This document shows, in pieces, positions 8,933 to 17,161 of a stretch of DNA of 64,000 nt. The position numbers and the translations under genes are program-made. The stretch is from Streptomyces sp. HSG2 (GTDB lineage Bacteria > Actinomycetota > Actinomycetes > Streptomycetales > Streptomycetaceae), in NCBI RefSeq assembly GCF_016598575.1, contig NZ_CP066801.1, positions 3,410,001 to 3,474,000 of the forward strand. The letters run 5' to 3'. How positions within the stretch are numbered: the first letter of the stretch is position 1; each line of letters opens with the position of its first letter. The notes under the pieces are model-generated. The model was not told the origin of the DNA and made no database searches. It was given only the letters and a program-made list of their open reading frames with translations.

Positions 8933-10018
8933 ATGGAACCGGAATCCTGGGCATCGGCGGCCGAGGGGGCGTTCGCCGCGACCGTGGCCGCTCCGGCCCG
9001 GCCCCACCTCGGCGAGACCGTCGCCGAGCCCGCGGGTGTCGTGGTGTCCCCGCCCACCGAACCGCCCGACCCGGCGTCGGGACTGGACCTCGCCGCCCTG
9101 ACCACCGGGGCCGCGCTGCTCTGCTGCGTCCTGGCGGTCCTGGGCGCGCACTTCTACCTGGACGGCAGGGCCCGGCGCCAGGCCGTCGTCGACCGACTCT
9201 CCACCACCGGTCCCGTCCCGCTCCCCGGCCGGCGCCGCCGCTTCGACGCCCTGGACCGCAGACTGCGCCGCACCCGCCTCGGCCGCGCGCTCGAACGACG
9301 CCTCTCGGCGGCCGGACTGGCCACCACACCCGCCGAACTCGCCGTCGTCACACTCGCGGTGGTGGCCGGCCTCTGGACGCTCGGCCACGTGACCCTGGCG
9401 CCCTTCTTCGGCCCGATAGCCGGACTGCTCGGCTTCTGGGCGGCCTTTCAGTACCTCGACTGGAGGCGCCGCGACCGCATCGAGCGCTTCATCCGACAAC
9501 TCCCGGAACTCACGCGCATCCTGGCCAACGCCACCCAGGCCGGCCTCGCCCTGCGCACCTCCGTCGGGGTGGCCGCCGAGGAACTGGAGGCACCGGCGGG
9601 CGAGGAGCTCCGGGTTGTCGGGGCACGCCTGGCCGTCGGCGTCTCCCTCGACGACGCTCTCGGCGAACTGGCCCGTCGCCTCCCCTCCCGCGAACTGGAG
9701 GTCCTCGTGACGACCCTGGTCCTCGCCAACCGCGCGGGCGGACAGGTGGTCGGAGCCCTGCGGAACCTGACCGAGACCCTGGAGGAACGCAAGGAGACCC
9801 GAAGGGAGATCCGTACCCAGCTCTCCCAGGTGAACATGACGTCGTACGCCGTGCCCGTTATGGGGATCGGCTCCCTGTTGCTGATGAACGGAGTCAAGGA
9901 CGGAGCGCTCGAACGGGTCACGGGTTCGCCCGTCGGACAGGGCGCGGTGGTCGTGGCGCTCGCGCTGTACGTGGCGGGGTTCGTCCTGATCCGCCGCCTC
10001 TCCCGGATCGACGTCTAA
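8933..10018 (+). CDS. tadB: Flp pilus platform protein TadB (type II secretion F domain)
   Basis: A 361-residue membrane protein. After an Ala/Pro-rich N-terminus there is a first membrane segment near residues 58-75, a second pair near 120-160, the cytoplasmic type II secretion F domain (FIRQLPELTRILANATQAGL, then GVSLDDALGEL) and a C-terminal membrane segment. TadB and TadC form the inner-membrane platform on which TadA acts. The gene lies between tadA and tadC in the usual order. The 60-residue N-terminal extension is longer than in many homologues, so the start could lie further downstream. Confidence 0.88.
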   Translation: MEPESWASAAEGAFAATVAAPARPHLGETVAEPAGVVVSPPTEPPDPASGLDLAALTTGAALLCCVLAVLGAHFYLDGRARRQAVVDRLSTTGPVPLPGRRRRFDALDRRLRRTRLGRALERRLSAAGLATTPAELAVVTLAVVAGLWTLGHVTLAPFFGPIAGLLGFWAAFQYLDWRRRDRIERFIRQLPELTRILANATQAGLALRTSVGVAAEELEAPAGEELRVVGARLAVGVSLDDALGELARRLPSRELEVLVTTLVLANRAGGQVVGALRNLTETLEERKETRREIRTQLSQVNMTSYAVPVMGIGSLLLMNGVKDGALERVTGSPVGQGAVVVALALYVAGFVLIRRLSRIDV

Positions 10019-10033
10019 GGAAAGGAGGCACCC

Positions 10034-10921
10034 ATGGCCCTCGTCCTCGCCCTGCTGGCCGCCCTGGCCGTCGGCGGAGTCTTCGCCGGCGTCCGGATGT
10101 ACCGGGCGGACGCCAGGCTGCCCGCCGACCTCGCGCTGGCCCTGGAGGTCGGATCCACCCGCGCCGGCCCGGTGGACTCGCTCGTCGACCGCCTCGGCAT
10201 GCGGTACGCGCCCCTGGTGCTCCGCCTCATGGGACCGGACCGGACGGCGAGAGTCCGCCGCAGGATCGACCTCGCGGGGAACCCCGCGGGCCTGACCCTG
10301 GACCGCTACGCGGCCCGCCGCGCCGTGTACGGGTTCCTGGGCGGGGTGGGGTTCCTGGTGTTCCTTCTGCGCGGCCAGTACCTGGTGGCCCTCGTCCTGG
10401 CGGCATTCGGGGCGCTGTGGACCGAGGTGGGCATCCGCTCGGCGGTCCGGATCCGACGGGACGAGATCGAGCGGACACTCCCCGACTTCCTGGATGTCCT
10501 CGCCGTGGTGGTCGGCGCCGGGCTCGGCTTCCGTCAGGCGCTCGACCGTGTTTCCGGCAGCTACGAGGGGCCCTGGGCCGACGAACTGCGCATCACCCTC
10601 CGCCAGATGGACCTCGGGGTGAGTCGACGTCAGGCCTTCGCCGAACTGCGCCGCCGCAACGACTCCGAGCAGGTCGCGATGTTCGTCAGCGCGCTGCAAC
10701 AGGGTGAGGAACTGGGTGCCCCCATCGTCGACACCCTGGTCTCGCTCGCCCGGGAGATGCGTCGTGCCGACGCGCAGAACGCCCGCCGCAGGGCTGCCCG
10801 CGCCATCCCCAAGGCCACCCTGACGATCACCACGTTCATGGTCCCCGCCACGATGATCCTGCTCACCGCCGGCCTGATCCTCGGTTCCGGCACGGACTTC
10901 GGAACCCTCACCGGTGAGTAG
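10034..10921 (+). CDS. tadC: Flp pilus platform protein TadC
   Basis: A 295-residue type II secretion F-domain protein, partner of TadB. An N-terminal membrane helix is followed by two helices around residues 95-130, the F domain (ERTLPDFLDVLAVVVGAGLG, ELRRRNDSEQVAMFVSALQQ) and a final hydrophobic segment. A strong ribosome binding site (AAGGAAAGGAGGC) precedes the ATG. About 118 bases separate it from the regulator gene, with a possible new ribosome binding site but no obvious terminator. Confidence 0.9.
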   Translation: MALVLALLAALAVGGVFAGVRMYRADARLPADLALALEVGSTRAGPVDSLVDRLGMRYAPLVLRLMGPDRTARVRRRIDLAGNPAGLTLDRYAARRAVYGFLGGVGFLVFLLRGQYLVALVLAAFGALWTEVGIRSAVRIRRDEIERTLPDFLDVLAVVVGAGLGFRQALDRVSGSYEGPWADELRITLRQMDLGVSRRQAFAELRRRNDSEQVAMFVSALQQGEELGAPIVDTLVSLAREMRRADAQNARRRAARAIPKATLTITTFMVPATMILLTAGLILGSGTDFGTLTGE

Positions 10922-11038
10922 CGGGTGGGGCGGGTGACCGCGGTGCCCGCGTCCGGGACGGTGGGCGGCCCGACTTCGGCGGACGGTCGCGTCCCGCGGC
11001 TCGCCGGACCGGCCCACGGCCGGAGAGGAGGTGACCGG

Positions 11039-11815
11039 ATGTCCGGAGCACCCCTGCGAGTGATCGTGGCCGACGACGACCCGGTCGCGCGGGCGGACCT
11101 GGTGGCGCCGCTGTCGGGGGACACCGGCCTCGTCGTCGTCGCCGAGGTGGCGGACGGCCGCGAGGCCTGCGCGGCGACCCGCGCGCTCCGTCCCGACGTG
11201 GTCCTGTTGAACGCCCGGATGCCTGTGTTGGACGGCCTGGAGGCGTTGCCGCACCTGGTGCCGTTCGCGGTGGTGCTGATGGTGACCCGCGGCGGGGAGC
11301 CGGACACGGTGCGGGAGGCCCTGCGACGTGGCGCGACAGGCTACCTGCTCCACGGCGAGTTCGACGGGGCCCAGTTGGTGGCCGCGGTACGCGGCGCCCG
11401 GGACGGAGCGGCCCACTTCACGCCCACGGCGGCGCGGGCGTTGCTCGCCCACCTGCGCCACGTGGAGTCGTCCGCGAGTGCGACTGCACACGCGGACGAT
11501 GGCACAGAACGGCGCGGGATGCGCAATATGACGGACCCTCTTTCGCAACTGCAACTATCTGTGGGACAGTCGTCGGCGAGGGGGCGGGAAGACCGAGAGA
11601 GGTTCCGGCTCAGCGCTAGGGAGGCGGAGATCATGGACCTCATCGCGTCCGGCATGACGAATCGGCAGATCGCTTCGGTGTGCTTCATCAGCGAGAAGAC
11701 GGTGAAGAACCACGTCAACAGGATCTTCGCCAAACTCCACAGCACCAGTCGCACGGAGGCCGCCGCCCGATGGTTGGGCACGGCCCCGGACTCCCACTTC
11801 GGAGGTGCCCGGTGA
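11039..11815 (+). CDS. LuxR-type response regulator with degenerate receiver (atypical)
   Basis: A 258-residue protein with an N-terminal receiver fold and a C-terminal LuxR/FixJ helix-turn-helix (LSAREAEIMDLIASGMTNRQ then VKNHVNRIFAKL). The acidic pocket ADDD (12-14) is kept. The phosphorylated Asp is replaced by Asn58 (VVLLNARMP, codon AAC), and the conserved Lys of the last strand is His105 (GYLLHGEF). It is therefore unlikely to be switched by phosphorylation. No sensor kinase is adjacent. AGGAGGTGACC precedes the ATG. It lies between tadC and the Flp pilin, so it probably regulates pilus genes; this is inferred from position. Confidence 0.88.
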   Translation: MSGAPLRVIVADDDPVARADLVAPLSGDTGLVVVAEVADGREACAATRALRPDVVLLNARMPVLDGLEALPHLVPFAVVLMVTRGGEPDTVREALRRGATGYLLHGEFDGAQLVAAVRGARDGAAHFTPTAARALLAHLRHVESSASATAHADDGTERRGMRNMTDPLSQLQLSVGQSSARGREDRERFRLSAREAEIMDLIASGMTNRQIASVCFISEKTVKNHVNRIFAKLHSTSRTEAAARWLGTAPDSHFGGAR

Positions 11816-11959
11816 ACCGGGACGACAGCCGCCGCGCCCTTGTCCGGAACTCTGCGCCGCGCGCTCGCCTCTGGGCCCGCGGACCCTTCACGCCCCATGC
11901 CGGAGGGCCCTACCCTCCAGCCGACGACCGCGCGAGCGCCCGACCAGGAGGACCCCGCC

Positions 11960-12157
11960 ATGCAGCACCGGCCGACCACCACCAACGCCACCCGGCCCCT
12001 CCGCTCCCCGCGCGACGACAGGGGGCAGACGGCTGTGGAGTACCTGGGGATCATCGCGGTGGTGGTCGCGATCGTCTTGGCCATCACGGGCACGGAGATC
12101 GGGCAGACGATCTTCAATGCCATCGCCGACCAGATCACTCAAGTGACCGGCGGCTGA
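11960..12157 (+). CDS. Flp-type pilin
   Basis: A 65-residue prepilin. The 22-residue leader ends RDDRG; the mature part starts QTAVEYLGIIAVVVAIVLAI, with Glu at +5 and Tyr at +6, the Flp signature. Cleavage after Gly22 would leave a 43-residue pilin, which fits this class of very short pilins. AGGAGGACC lies upstream of the ATG; in-frame upstream starts exist but lack this. It is probably the major pilus subunit. No prepilin peptidase gene is found in the window, so processing must depend on an enzyme encoded elsewhere. Confidence 0.85.
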   Translation: MQHRPTTTNATRPLRSPRDDRGQTAVEYLGIIAVVVAIVLAITGTEIGQTIFNAIADQITQVTGG

Positions 12158-12158
12158 A

Positions 12159-12771
12159 GTGTTCGGCAAGACCGGTTGACGCAGGGCAAGTCTTCCCCGT
12201 TTACATCGCCGTGGTGGGGGGTCTTCTTCTCCTTGCCTTGGTGTACCTCGCTGTCGGGCAGGCAGCCGCCAACAGAGGCGGGGCGCTGACGGCGGCTGAT
12301 GCTGCCGCGCTCGCCGTGGCGCAGGACAGGCGTGACGAACTCGCGGACCTGTGGGCGGAGAACGTCTTGGACCCCGTGATGTGGAGCCGGATATTCGCGG
12401 GTGATGCCGGGGTTGGGGTGGCCTCTTGTGCACGTGCCGAGCAGCTCGCGGCACTGAACGACGCGGACGTGCTGCGTTGTACGCAGAGCGGCCTGCTGGC
12501 GTTCACGGTAGAGGTCCAAGCGAGGAGTTCTGTGGGGGAGTCGATTGTGCCCGGAACGGAAGACGTGACCTCTCGTGCTGTGGCCACGGCGGTCATTGAA
12601 CCTCGCTGCGCCTTCGCGCCGCTCCCGACCGAGCAGGAGGAGAACGAGCTTCCGCCTCTCGACTGTCGAGGACTGGAGTGGGATATCGAACCCGAAAGTC
12701 CCGGCGACTGGCCCACAGCACGCGACCTGTTCGATGTCCACCTGTCGGACCAGTTCGTGGTCGGCGAATAG
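12159..12771 (+). CDS. TadG-like pilus-associated protein, apparent 1-base frameshift near the start
   Basis: The open frame gives DAGQVFPVYIAVVGG, a hydrophobic helix, then NRGGALTAADAAALAVAQ, as in TadG/TadE-related Streptomyces proteins, and about 150 polar residues with four Cys. No ATG, GTG or TTG stands in this frame before the helix. A GTG at 12159, two bases after the pilin stop, reads six codons (Val-Phe-Gly-Lys-Thr-Gly) and meets TGA. Removing one T of the TT at 12176-12177 would join those codons to Asp-Ala-Gly-Gln. I conclude that there is a +1 frameshift or a sequencing error. If real, the gene is broken or starts in an unusual way. Confidence 0.65.
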
Positions 12772-12787
12772 GAAGGGAAGCGATTCC

Positions 12788-13378
12788 ATGAGCATGTGGG
12801 GCGCGAGGGCGCGCAGCGGAGCGGTGGTGGCCACGGCCCTGATGGTCGCTCCGTTGGGGCTGGTCGGTTGCGCCGGCGGTGAAGGAAATAACGGGGGGAG
12901 CGCCGAGCAGACGCCTCGCGTCGCCTCACCGACCTCACCCGGAGACGACGCCGATGCGCGCCCTCAGGAGCATTCCGAGACCTGGCTGGCGGAGATGAAG
13001 GGTCCTGCCGGCCTGCTGCTCCTGATCAAGCAGGTTCGGCGTGACGATGGTGGTTTCCTGACTGTGGATGGTGAGTTGAAGAACGATGGGGGGGAGACGA
13101 CCAATGTTCCTGCGCAGTTGAGTGGCACCGAGACCGAGATCACGCGAAACGGCAGGTCGCTGGGAGGGGCTACGATGGTGGACCCGGTGGGGAAGAAGCG
13201 CTACTACGTTCTGCGTGATACCGATGGCCGGCCCCTGACAACGGTCAATTTCCCTCCGCTGAAGGCCGGAGAGTCGCTACCCGTGTTCATGCAGTTTCCC
13301 GCGCCCCCCTCCGAGAACGCGGAGTTGACACTCCACTTGCCGATGTTCTCCAGTGCCGGCATCACGATCCCCGGCTGA
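12788..13378 (+). CDS. putative lipoprotein of the tad locus
   Basis: A 196-residue protein. The signal peptide ends in the lipobox LVGC with Cys28, so it should be lipidated and anchored outside the membrane. A Gly/Ser/Thr/Pro-rich linker to about residue 65 is followed by a beta-rich domain (LLIKQVRRDDGGFLTVDGEL, KKRYYVLRDTDGRPL, SLPVFMQFPAPP). I do not recognise the domain. GGAAGGG lies before the ATG. The gene stands between the TadG-like gene and the OmpA-domain gene and only eight bases from the latter, which suggests a shared envelope function. Confidence 0.75.
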   Translation: MSMWGARARSGAVVATALMVAPLGLVGCAGGEGNNGGSAEQTPRVASPTSPGDDADARPQEHSETWLAEMKGPAGLLLLIKQVRRDDGGFLTVDGELKNDGGETTNVPAQLSGTETEITRNGRSLGGATMVDPVGKKRYYVLRDTDGRPLTTVNFPPLKAGESLPVFMQFPAPPSENAELTLHLPMFSSAGITIPG

Positions 13379-13385
13379 GGCTGTG

Positions 13386-14039
13386 ATGGTCGCCTCCCCG
13401 CGATGGACCGCGTCCGTCACCGCTGGTGCCGTCCTGCTGGCCTTCCAGGTGGTGGTCGCCTCGTCGGCGCGTGCCGAGGAGAACCCCTCGCCCCCTCCCG
13501 CAACCGAGGTGGTGGCCGCCGCGCCCGTCGAAGTCGACTCCAGTGATCCGGACTTGAAGCTTCCGGAGGGCGCCGCCCTCGCCGCCCCCAAGGTCCTGGA
13601 CATCAAGTCCGTGGTGGAGGACGAGAGCGGCGACGAACGTCGGGAGGACACCAACACCGAGGTGACGTTCGCCCTTCAGGCCGAGGTGCTCTTCGGCAAG
13701 GACAGCGCCAGGCTGGGTGACGAGACCAAGTCCCGCATCGCGGGGATCGCCGACGAGATCCGGGCGCAGGGCGCGTCGCGGGTGCGGATCTTCGGCTTCA
13801 CGGACAACCTCGGTTCCTCCGCCCACGGCGACCTGTTGTCCAAGCGGCGAGCCGACGCCGTGCAGCAGGTACTTGCGGCGGAGTTGGACGACTCGGACAT
13901 CACCTACGAGGTCCGTGGCTACGGCGAGCAGTATCCGATCGCCGACAACTCCACCGAGACCGGGCGCAAGAAGAACCGGAGGGTCGAGGTGTCGTTCCCT
14001 CGGACGGAGAACCCACAGGAGAGCCGCTCGGAGGGCTGA
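13386..14039 (+). CDS. OmpA-family (peptidoglycan-binding) secreted protein
   Basis: A 217-residue protein with a Sec signal peptide (about residues 1-31, cut near ARA-EE), a spacer, and a C-terminal OmpA-like domain: EVLFGKDSARLGDE, IRIFGFTDNLGSS-like region (VRIFGFTDN), LSKRRADAVQQVL, and GRKKNRRVEVSF. OmpA-like domains bind the diaminopimelate side chain of peptidoglycan through Asp and Arg residues of the TDN and NRRVEV motifs. Here it probably anchors the pilus apparatus to the cell wall. ATG at 13386 or GTG at 13383 are equally possible. It is the last + strand gene of the tad locus. Confidence 0.85.
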   Translation: MVASPRWTASVTAGAVLLAFQVVVASSARAEENPSPPPATEVVAAAPVEVDSSDPDLKLPEGAALAAPKVLDIKSVVEDESGDERREDTNTEVTFALQAEVLFGKDSARLGDETKSRIAGIADEIRAQGASRVRIFGFTDNLGSSAHGDLLSKRRADAVQQVLAAELDDSDITYEVRGYGEQYPIADNSTETGRKKNRRVEVSFPRTENPQESRSEG

Positions 14040-14105
14040 CGGGGCATGCCGCAGGGCGGGGTGAGGGGGCCGCTCGTGGCCGGTGTCCGAGGGTGTGGGA
14101 GGTCG

Positions 14106-14516
14106 TCAGCGCGGGAGTCGTCGTCTCGGGCGTGGTGTCCGGCGTGCCGCCGCGACCTCCACCCGCGTTCCCGGAAGCACCCCCCACCGGGCCATGGCGC
14201 CCGCCTCCGCCTCGAGGACGTGTCGGGCGCGGGGCCGGGGCAGCCCCCAGCGCCCCGGGCGCATGGTGCGGACCGCGATCACCGACATCCCGCCGTCGAG
14301 ATAGGCGACGTCGATGGGCATCCGCATGCGGAAGGTGTGCACTCCCGAGGCCGGAGTCAGCAGCATCGCCCGTCCGGGGAAGGACAGACGCCCCAGCAGC
14401 CCCCTGCTTCGGGCCCGGAAGGACGTGGCCACCTCGACGGGGATCCGCGCGGGTTCCCGCCCGTCCGTCGGGCGCACGATCAGCGTTCCCGGCCCGTCGA
14501 GCCATCCACCGCCCAC
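14106..14516 (-). CDS. DUF192 family protein
   Basis: A 136-residue protein with the DUF192 signatures VEVATSFRARSRGLLGR, MLLTPASGVHTFRMRMPIDV and YLDGGMSVIAV. DUF192 proteins are small single-domain proteins of unknown biochemical role, often found beside secretion or pilus genes in actinomycetes. Unlike many relatives it has no signal peptide. It is convergent with the OmpA gene and separated from it by about 66 bases. The C-terminus is very Arg-rich. Confidence 0.8.
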   Translation of the reverse strand: MGGGWLDGPGTLIVRPTDGREPARIPVEVATSFRARSRGLLGRLSFPGRAMLLTPASGVHTFRMRMPIDVAYLDGGMSVIAVRTMRPGRWGLPRPRARHVLEAEAGAMARWGVLPGTRVEVAAARRTPRPRRRLPR

Positions 14517-15361
14517 AGATCCCCCCTGCCGTTCCGTCGTGCAGCAGACGGTATCGCCGCCCCGAGTGGGACGTCAGGCGTTTCGGGAGGCCGCGAGGCG
14601 TCGAGGCCGGCCCCTCGACGGAGGGGCGTGAGCGGCCTATACCAGGCCGGGTGGGTTCCCGCATCGTTATCGCGAGTGGCTCGCGCCCGTCGGAGTGATC
14701 GCGTAAGTTCTGAGCCGATCGATTCGCGTGAGCAAAGTGGCGCGAAGTGGTGCCGCGCGGTGGAGGGGGCCGCGCGGCGCCGGTCCGGCGGCCCGAGGGG
14801 GCCCGCTCGGTGTTCGGCCGGGGTGGATCGCCCGCGCGGCGGGTTCGGGCGTGGCGCGAACGAGCCCGCGCGGATCGGTCATCGGTCGCCGGATGGCTAC
14901 GAAGAGTAGTTTTTTGGTGTCCGTGTACCGGATTTCCCTCACGAAGGGTTATGGTGGAAGCCCCCCCTCGGGCCGGTCCGTATCCCCCCCCACGGACCGG
15001 CCCGTTTTTTCGTGCTCCGGCATCCTCCTCGGCCGTCCCTCACGGCCTCGTGGCCCCTCCCGGCGTGTAGGCGACACGGGGAGTCCGCCCGGGCGCCGTC
15101 CTCGTGCCCGGGCATGGCGAGGTGCGTTCGAGGGCATAACCCCAGCAGGTCGACGCCCGAATCACGGGCGTCGGATCTCAGCGGGCGGCACGGGGTCGTC
15201 CGCCCGGGAGGCCCTTTGCACCAGCCCGACCGTGCGGTCACGGCACGGAAGAAGCGGCGGAGGGCCGGTCGTCGGCCCGTGCCGGGCGTGCACGGGGGCC
15301 GTCGACCGGCCCGGCTCCGCCTCGTCGCTCCCCGACCTCTAACGAGGGGGTACGTCCTTCC
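14517..15361. other. 845-base gap between the DUF192 gene and the phoH-like gene
   Basis: No convincing protein-coding gene. It holds a relatively AT-rich stretch (about 14890-14955) that runs into a strong terminator hairpin (separate entry), so a short non-coding transcript on the + strand is possible. Further on there is an 8-bp perfect inverted repeat (GACGCCCG, 15152-15159, with CGGGCGTC, 15165-15172; 5-base loop) without a T tract. The rest must contain the promoter of the phoH-like gene, which I cannot place. Confidence 0.5.
14970..15010 (+). terminator. strong intrinsic terminator
   Basis: A perfect 12-bp stem (GGGCCGGTCCGT at 14970-14981 with ACGGACCGGCCC at 14992-15003), a 10-base C-rich loop, and G followed by six T. 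This is unusually canonical for such a GC-rich genome. No + strand gene ends within 900 bases upstream, so it may end a small RNA. Confidence 0.8.
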
Positions 15362-16687
15362 GTGGTGACCAGCGCACAGCGTCGCAAGCCCAACCGGCGC
15401 ACCTACGTCCTCGACACCAGCGTCCTGCTGGCCGATCCCAACGCCCTGAGCCGCTTCGACGAGCACGAGGTCGTGTTGCCGATCGTCGTGGTGACGGAGT
15501 TGGAGGCCAAGCGCCACCATCCCGAGCTCGGCTACTTCGCCCGTCAGGCCCTTCGGCTGCTGGACGACTGCCGGGTCAGGCACGGCCGTCTGGACGCCCC
15601 CGTGCCGATCGGGGGACTCGGCGGCACCCTGCGGGTCGAGCTCAACCACTCCGATCCCAGTGTTCTGCCCACCGGCTACCGACTGGGCGACAACGACTCC
15701 CGCATCCTCGCGGTCGCGCGCAACCTCCAGGCGGAGGGGTGTGACGTCACCGTCGTCTCCAAGGACCTTCCCCTGCGGATCAAGGCGTCCTCGGTCGGTC
15801 TGATCGCCGAGGAGTACCGCGCCGAGCTGGCCGTCACCGGGGCCTCCGGGTGGACGGGGATGTCCGAACTGACCCTCCCCGGCGAGCAGGTGGACATCCT
15901 GTTCGAGGAGGGCCGGGTCGACGTTCCGGAGGCGGCGGATCTGCCCGTGCACACGGGGCTGACCATCCAGTCGGAACGGGGCTACGCCCTGGGGAGGGTC
16001 ACGGCCGACGGCGGTGTCCGCCTCGTGCGCGGCGACCGGGAGGCGTTCGGCGTCAAGGGCCGCAGCGCCGAACAGCGGATCGCCCTCGACCTCCTCCTCG
16101 ATCCGGACATCGGGATCGTCTCGATGGGTGGCCGGGCCGGCACCGGCAAGTCGGCCCTGGCGCTGTGCGCGGGGCTGGAGGCGGTCCTGGAGCGACGCCA
16201 GCACCGGAAGGTGATGGTGTTCCGGCCGCTGTACGCGGTGGGCGGCCAGGAGCTGGGCTATCTGCCGGGCACCGAGGCGGAGAAGATGAGCCCCTGGGCG
16301 CAGGCCGTCTTCGACACGCTGTCATCGGTCACCAGCCGGGACGTGATCGAGGAGGTCACCGCCCGGGGCATGCTGGAGGTCCTGCCGCTCACGCACATCC
16401 GCGGTCGGTCCCTGCACGACGCCTTCGTGATCGTCGACGAGGCGCAGTCGCTGGAGCGGAACGTCCTGCTGACGGTGCTCTCCCGGATCGGTGCCGACTC
16501 CCGGGTCGTGCTCACCCACGACGTCGCGCAGCGGGACAATCTCCGCGTCGGCCGGTACGACGGTGTCGTGGCCGTGGTGGAGAAGCTGAAGGGGCATCCG
16601 CTCTTCGCCCACGTCACGTTGACGCGATCCGAGCGGTCTCGGATCGCGGCCCTGGTGACCGAGATGTTGGAGGACGGCCCTCTCTGA
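15362..16687 (+). CDS. PIN-PhoH fusion protein (PhoH2-type ATPase)
   Basis: A 441-residue protein. The N-terminal PIN ribonuclease domain has [12 protein letters not shown] with Asp18 as a likely metal ligand, plus acidic residues in [12 protein letters not shown]. The C-terminal PhoH ATPase domain has [12 protein letters not shown] (Lys263) and Walker [12 protein letters not shown] (Asp359, Glu360). In other actinobacteria such PhoH2 proteins are sequence-specific RNA helicases/ribonucleases. The start is GTG at 15362; a second GTG follows at 15365. It is monocistronic, followed by a hairpin. Confidence 0.92.
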   Translation: MVTSAQRRKPNRRTYVLDTSVLLADPNALSRFDEHEVVLPIVVVTELEAKRHHPELGYFARQALRLLDDCRVRHGRLDAPVPIGGLGGTLRVELNHSDPSVLPTGYRLGDNDSRILAVARNLQAEGCDVTVVSKDLPLRIKASSVGLIAEEYRAELAVTGASGWTGMSELTLPGEQVDILFEEGRVDVPEAADLPVHTGLTIQSERGYALGRVTADGGVRLVRGDREAFGVKGRSAEQRIALDLLLDPDIGIVSMGGRAGTGKSALALCAGLEAVLERRQHRKVMVFRPLYAVGGQELGYLPGTEAEKMSPWAQAVFDTLSSVTSRDVIEEVTARGMLEVLPLTHIRGRSLHDAFVIVDEAQSLERNVLLTVLSRIGADSRVVLTHDVAQRDNLRVGRYDGVVAVVEKLKGHPLFAHVTLTRSERSRIAALVTEMLEDGPL

Positions 16688-16692
16688 GAGGT

Positions 16693-16732
16693 CGGCCGGG
16701 CCCCGCCACCCGTGCGGGGTCCGGTCCGGCCG
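16693..16732 (+). terminator. putative terminator after the phoH-like gene
   Basis: Nested inverted repeats: CGGCCGG (16693-16699) with CCGGCCG (16726-16732), enclosing CCCCGC (16701-16706) with GCGGGG (16714-16719). There is no T tract, as is common in Streptomyces, and it begins nine bases after the stop codon. Confidence 0.5.
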
Positions 16733-17161
16733 GGGTGCCGGGCGGCCGGGGCGCCGGCCGAGAATCGCGCAGCCTAGTGGGGAGTGAGCCTCGCGCGCGT
16801 CGGTTTCCGGGAACGCCCTGGGCCAAACGGGATGTGAGCTTTCCCACGCGACGCGGAATTGCCTCACCGCGCCGTGGTACGGCAGAGTCTCGTTCCTGTC
16901 AGGCCCCGCATACGACACGGCCGTGCCCCCCCGGGGGGCACCTCTCCCGTCGCCCAGGCGAGGGGAGGCAAGGCGCCACAGCGTTATCAGAGTCAACTTC
17001 ATAGCGGCGTCGTATGCCGCCCGAGCGTCACGCGACTCCCCGTGCCGGGGAGTTGCCACCGGGTCAGCACCTCCCGTGACCCCGTAGTGGGGGAGGTCAG
17101 TGCCAGGGGCACGTCGCGTCCGCGAGGGTCACCGAAGCGGGCGATGCCGGAAGGAAACCGT
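16733..17161 (+). promoter_or_regulatory. long structured leader upstream of the transglycosylase-like gene
   Basis: This 429-base region has no credible gene. It contains three successive hairpins close to the coding start: ACTCCCCG/CGGGGAGT around 17035-17053, ACCTCCC/GGGGAGGT around 17065-17097, and GTGCC/GGCAC just after. A 9-bp inverted match (GCATACGAC at 16908-16916, GTCGTATGC at 17009-17017) could pair over 100 bases. Genes for cell-wall hydrolases in Streptomyces often have c-di-AMP (ydaO) riboswitches, but I do not find that class's conserved GGGGTGAATC-type core. The leader is probably regulatory; the class is unknown. Confidence 0.4.

Noticed and set aside
8687..11554. A 955-codon minus-strand open frame across tadB, tadC and the regulator
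   Set aside because: The + strand genes there have clear motifs; the minus-strand product has none.
14895..15010. Small protein-coding gene starting at ATG about 14893
   Set aside because: The frame would run through the terminator stem and T tract, which is not plausible for a coding sequence.
16733..17161. c-di-AMP (ydaO) riboswitch before the transglycosylase-like gene
   Set aside because: The conserved GGGGTGAATC-type and GACAGCTAACCTCG-type segments of this class are not found; only generic hairpins are seen.
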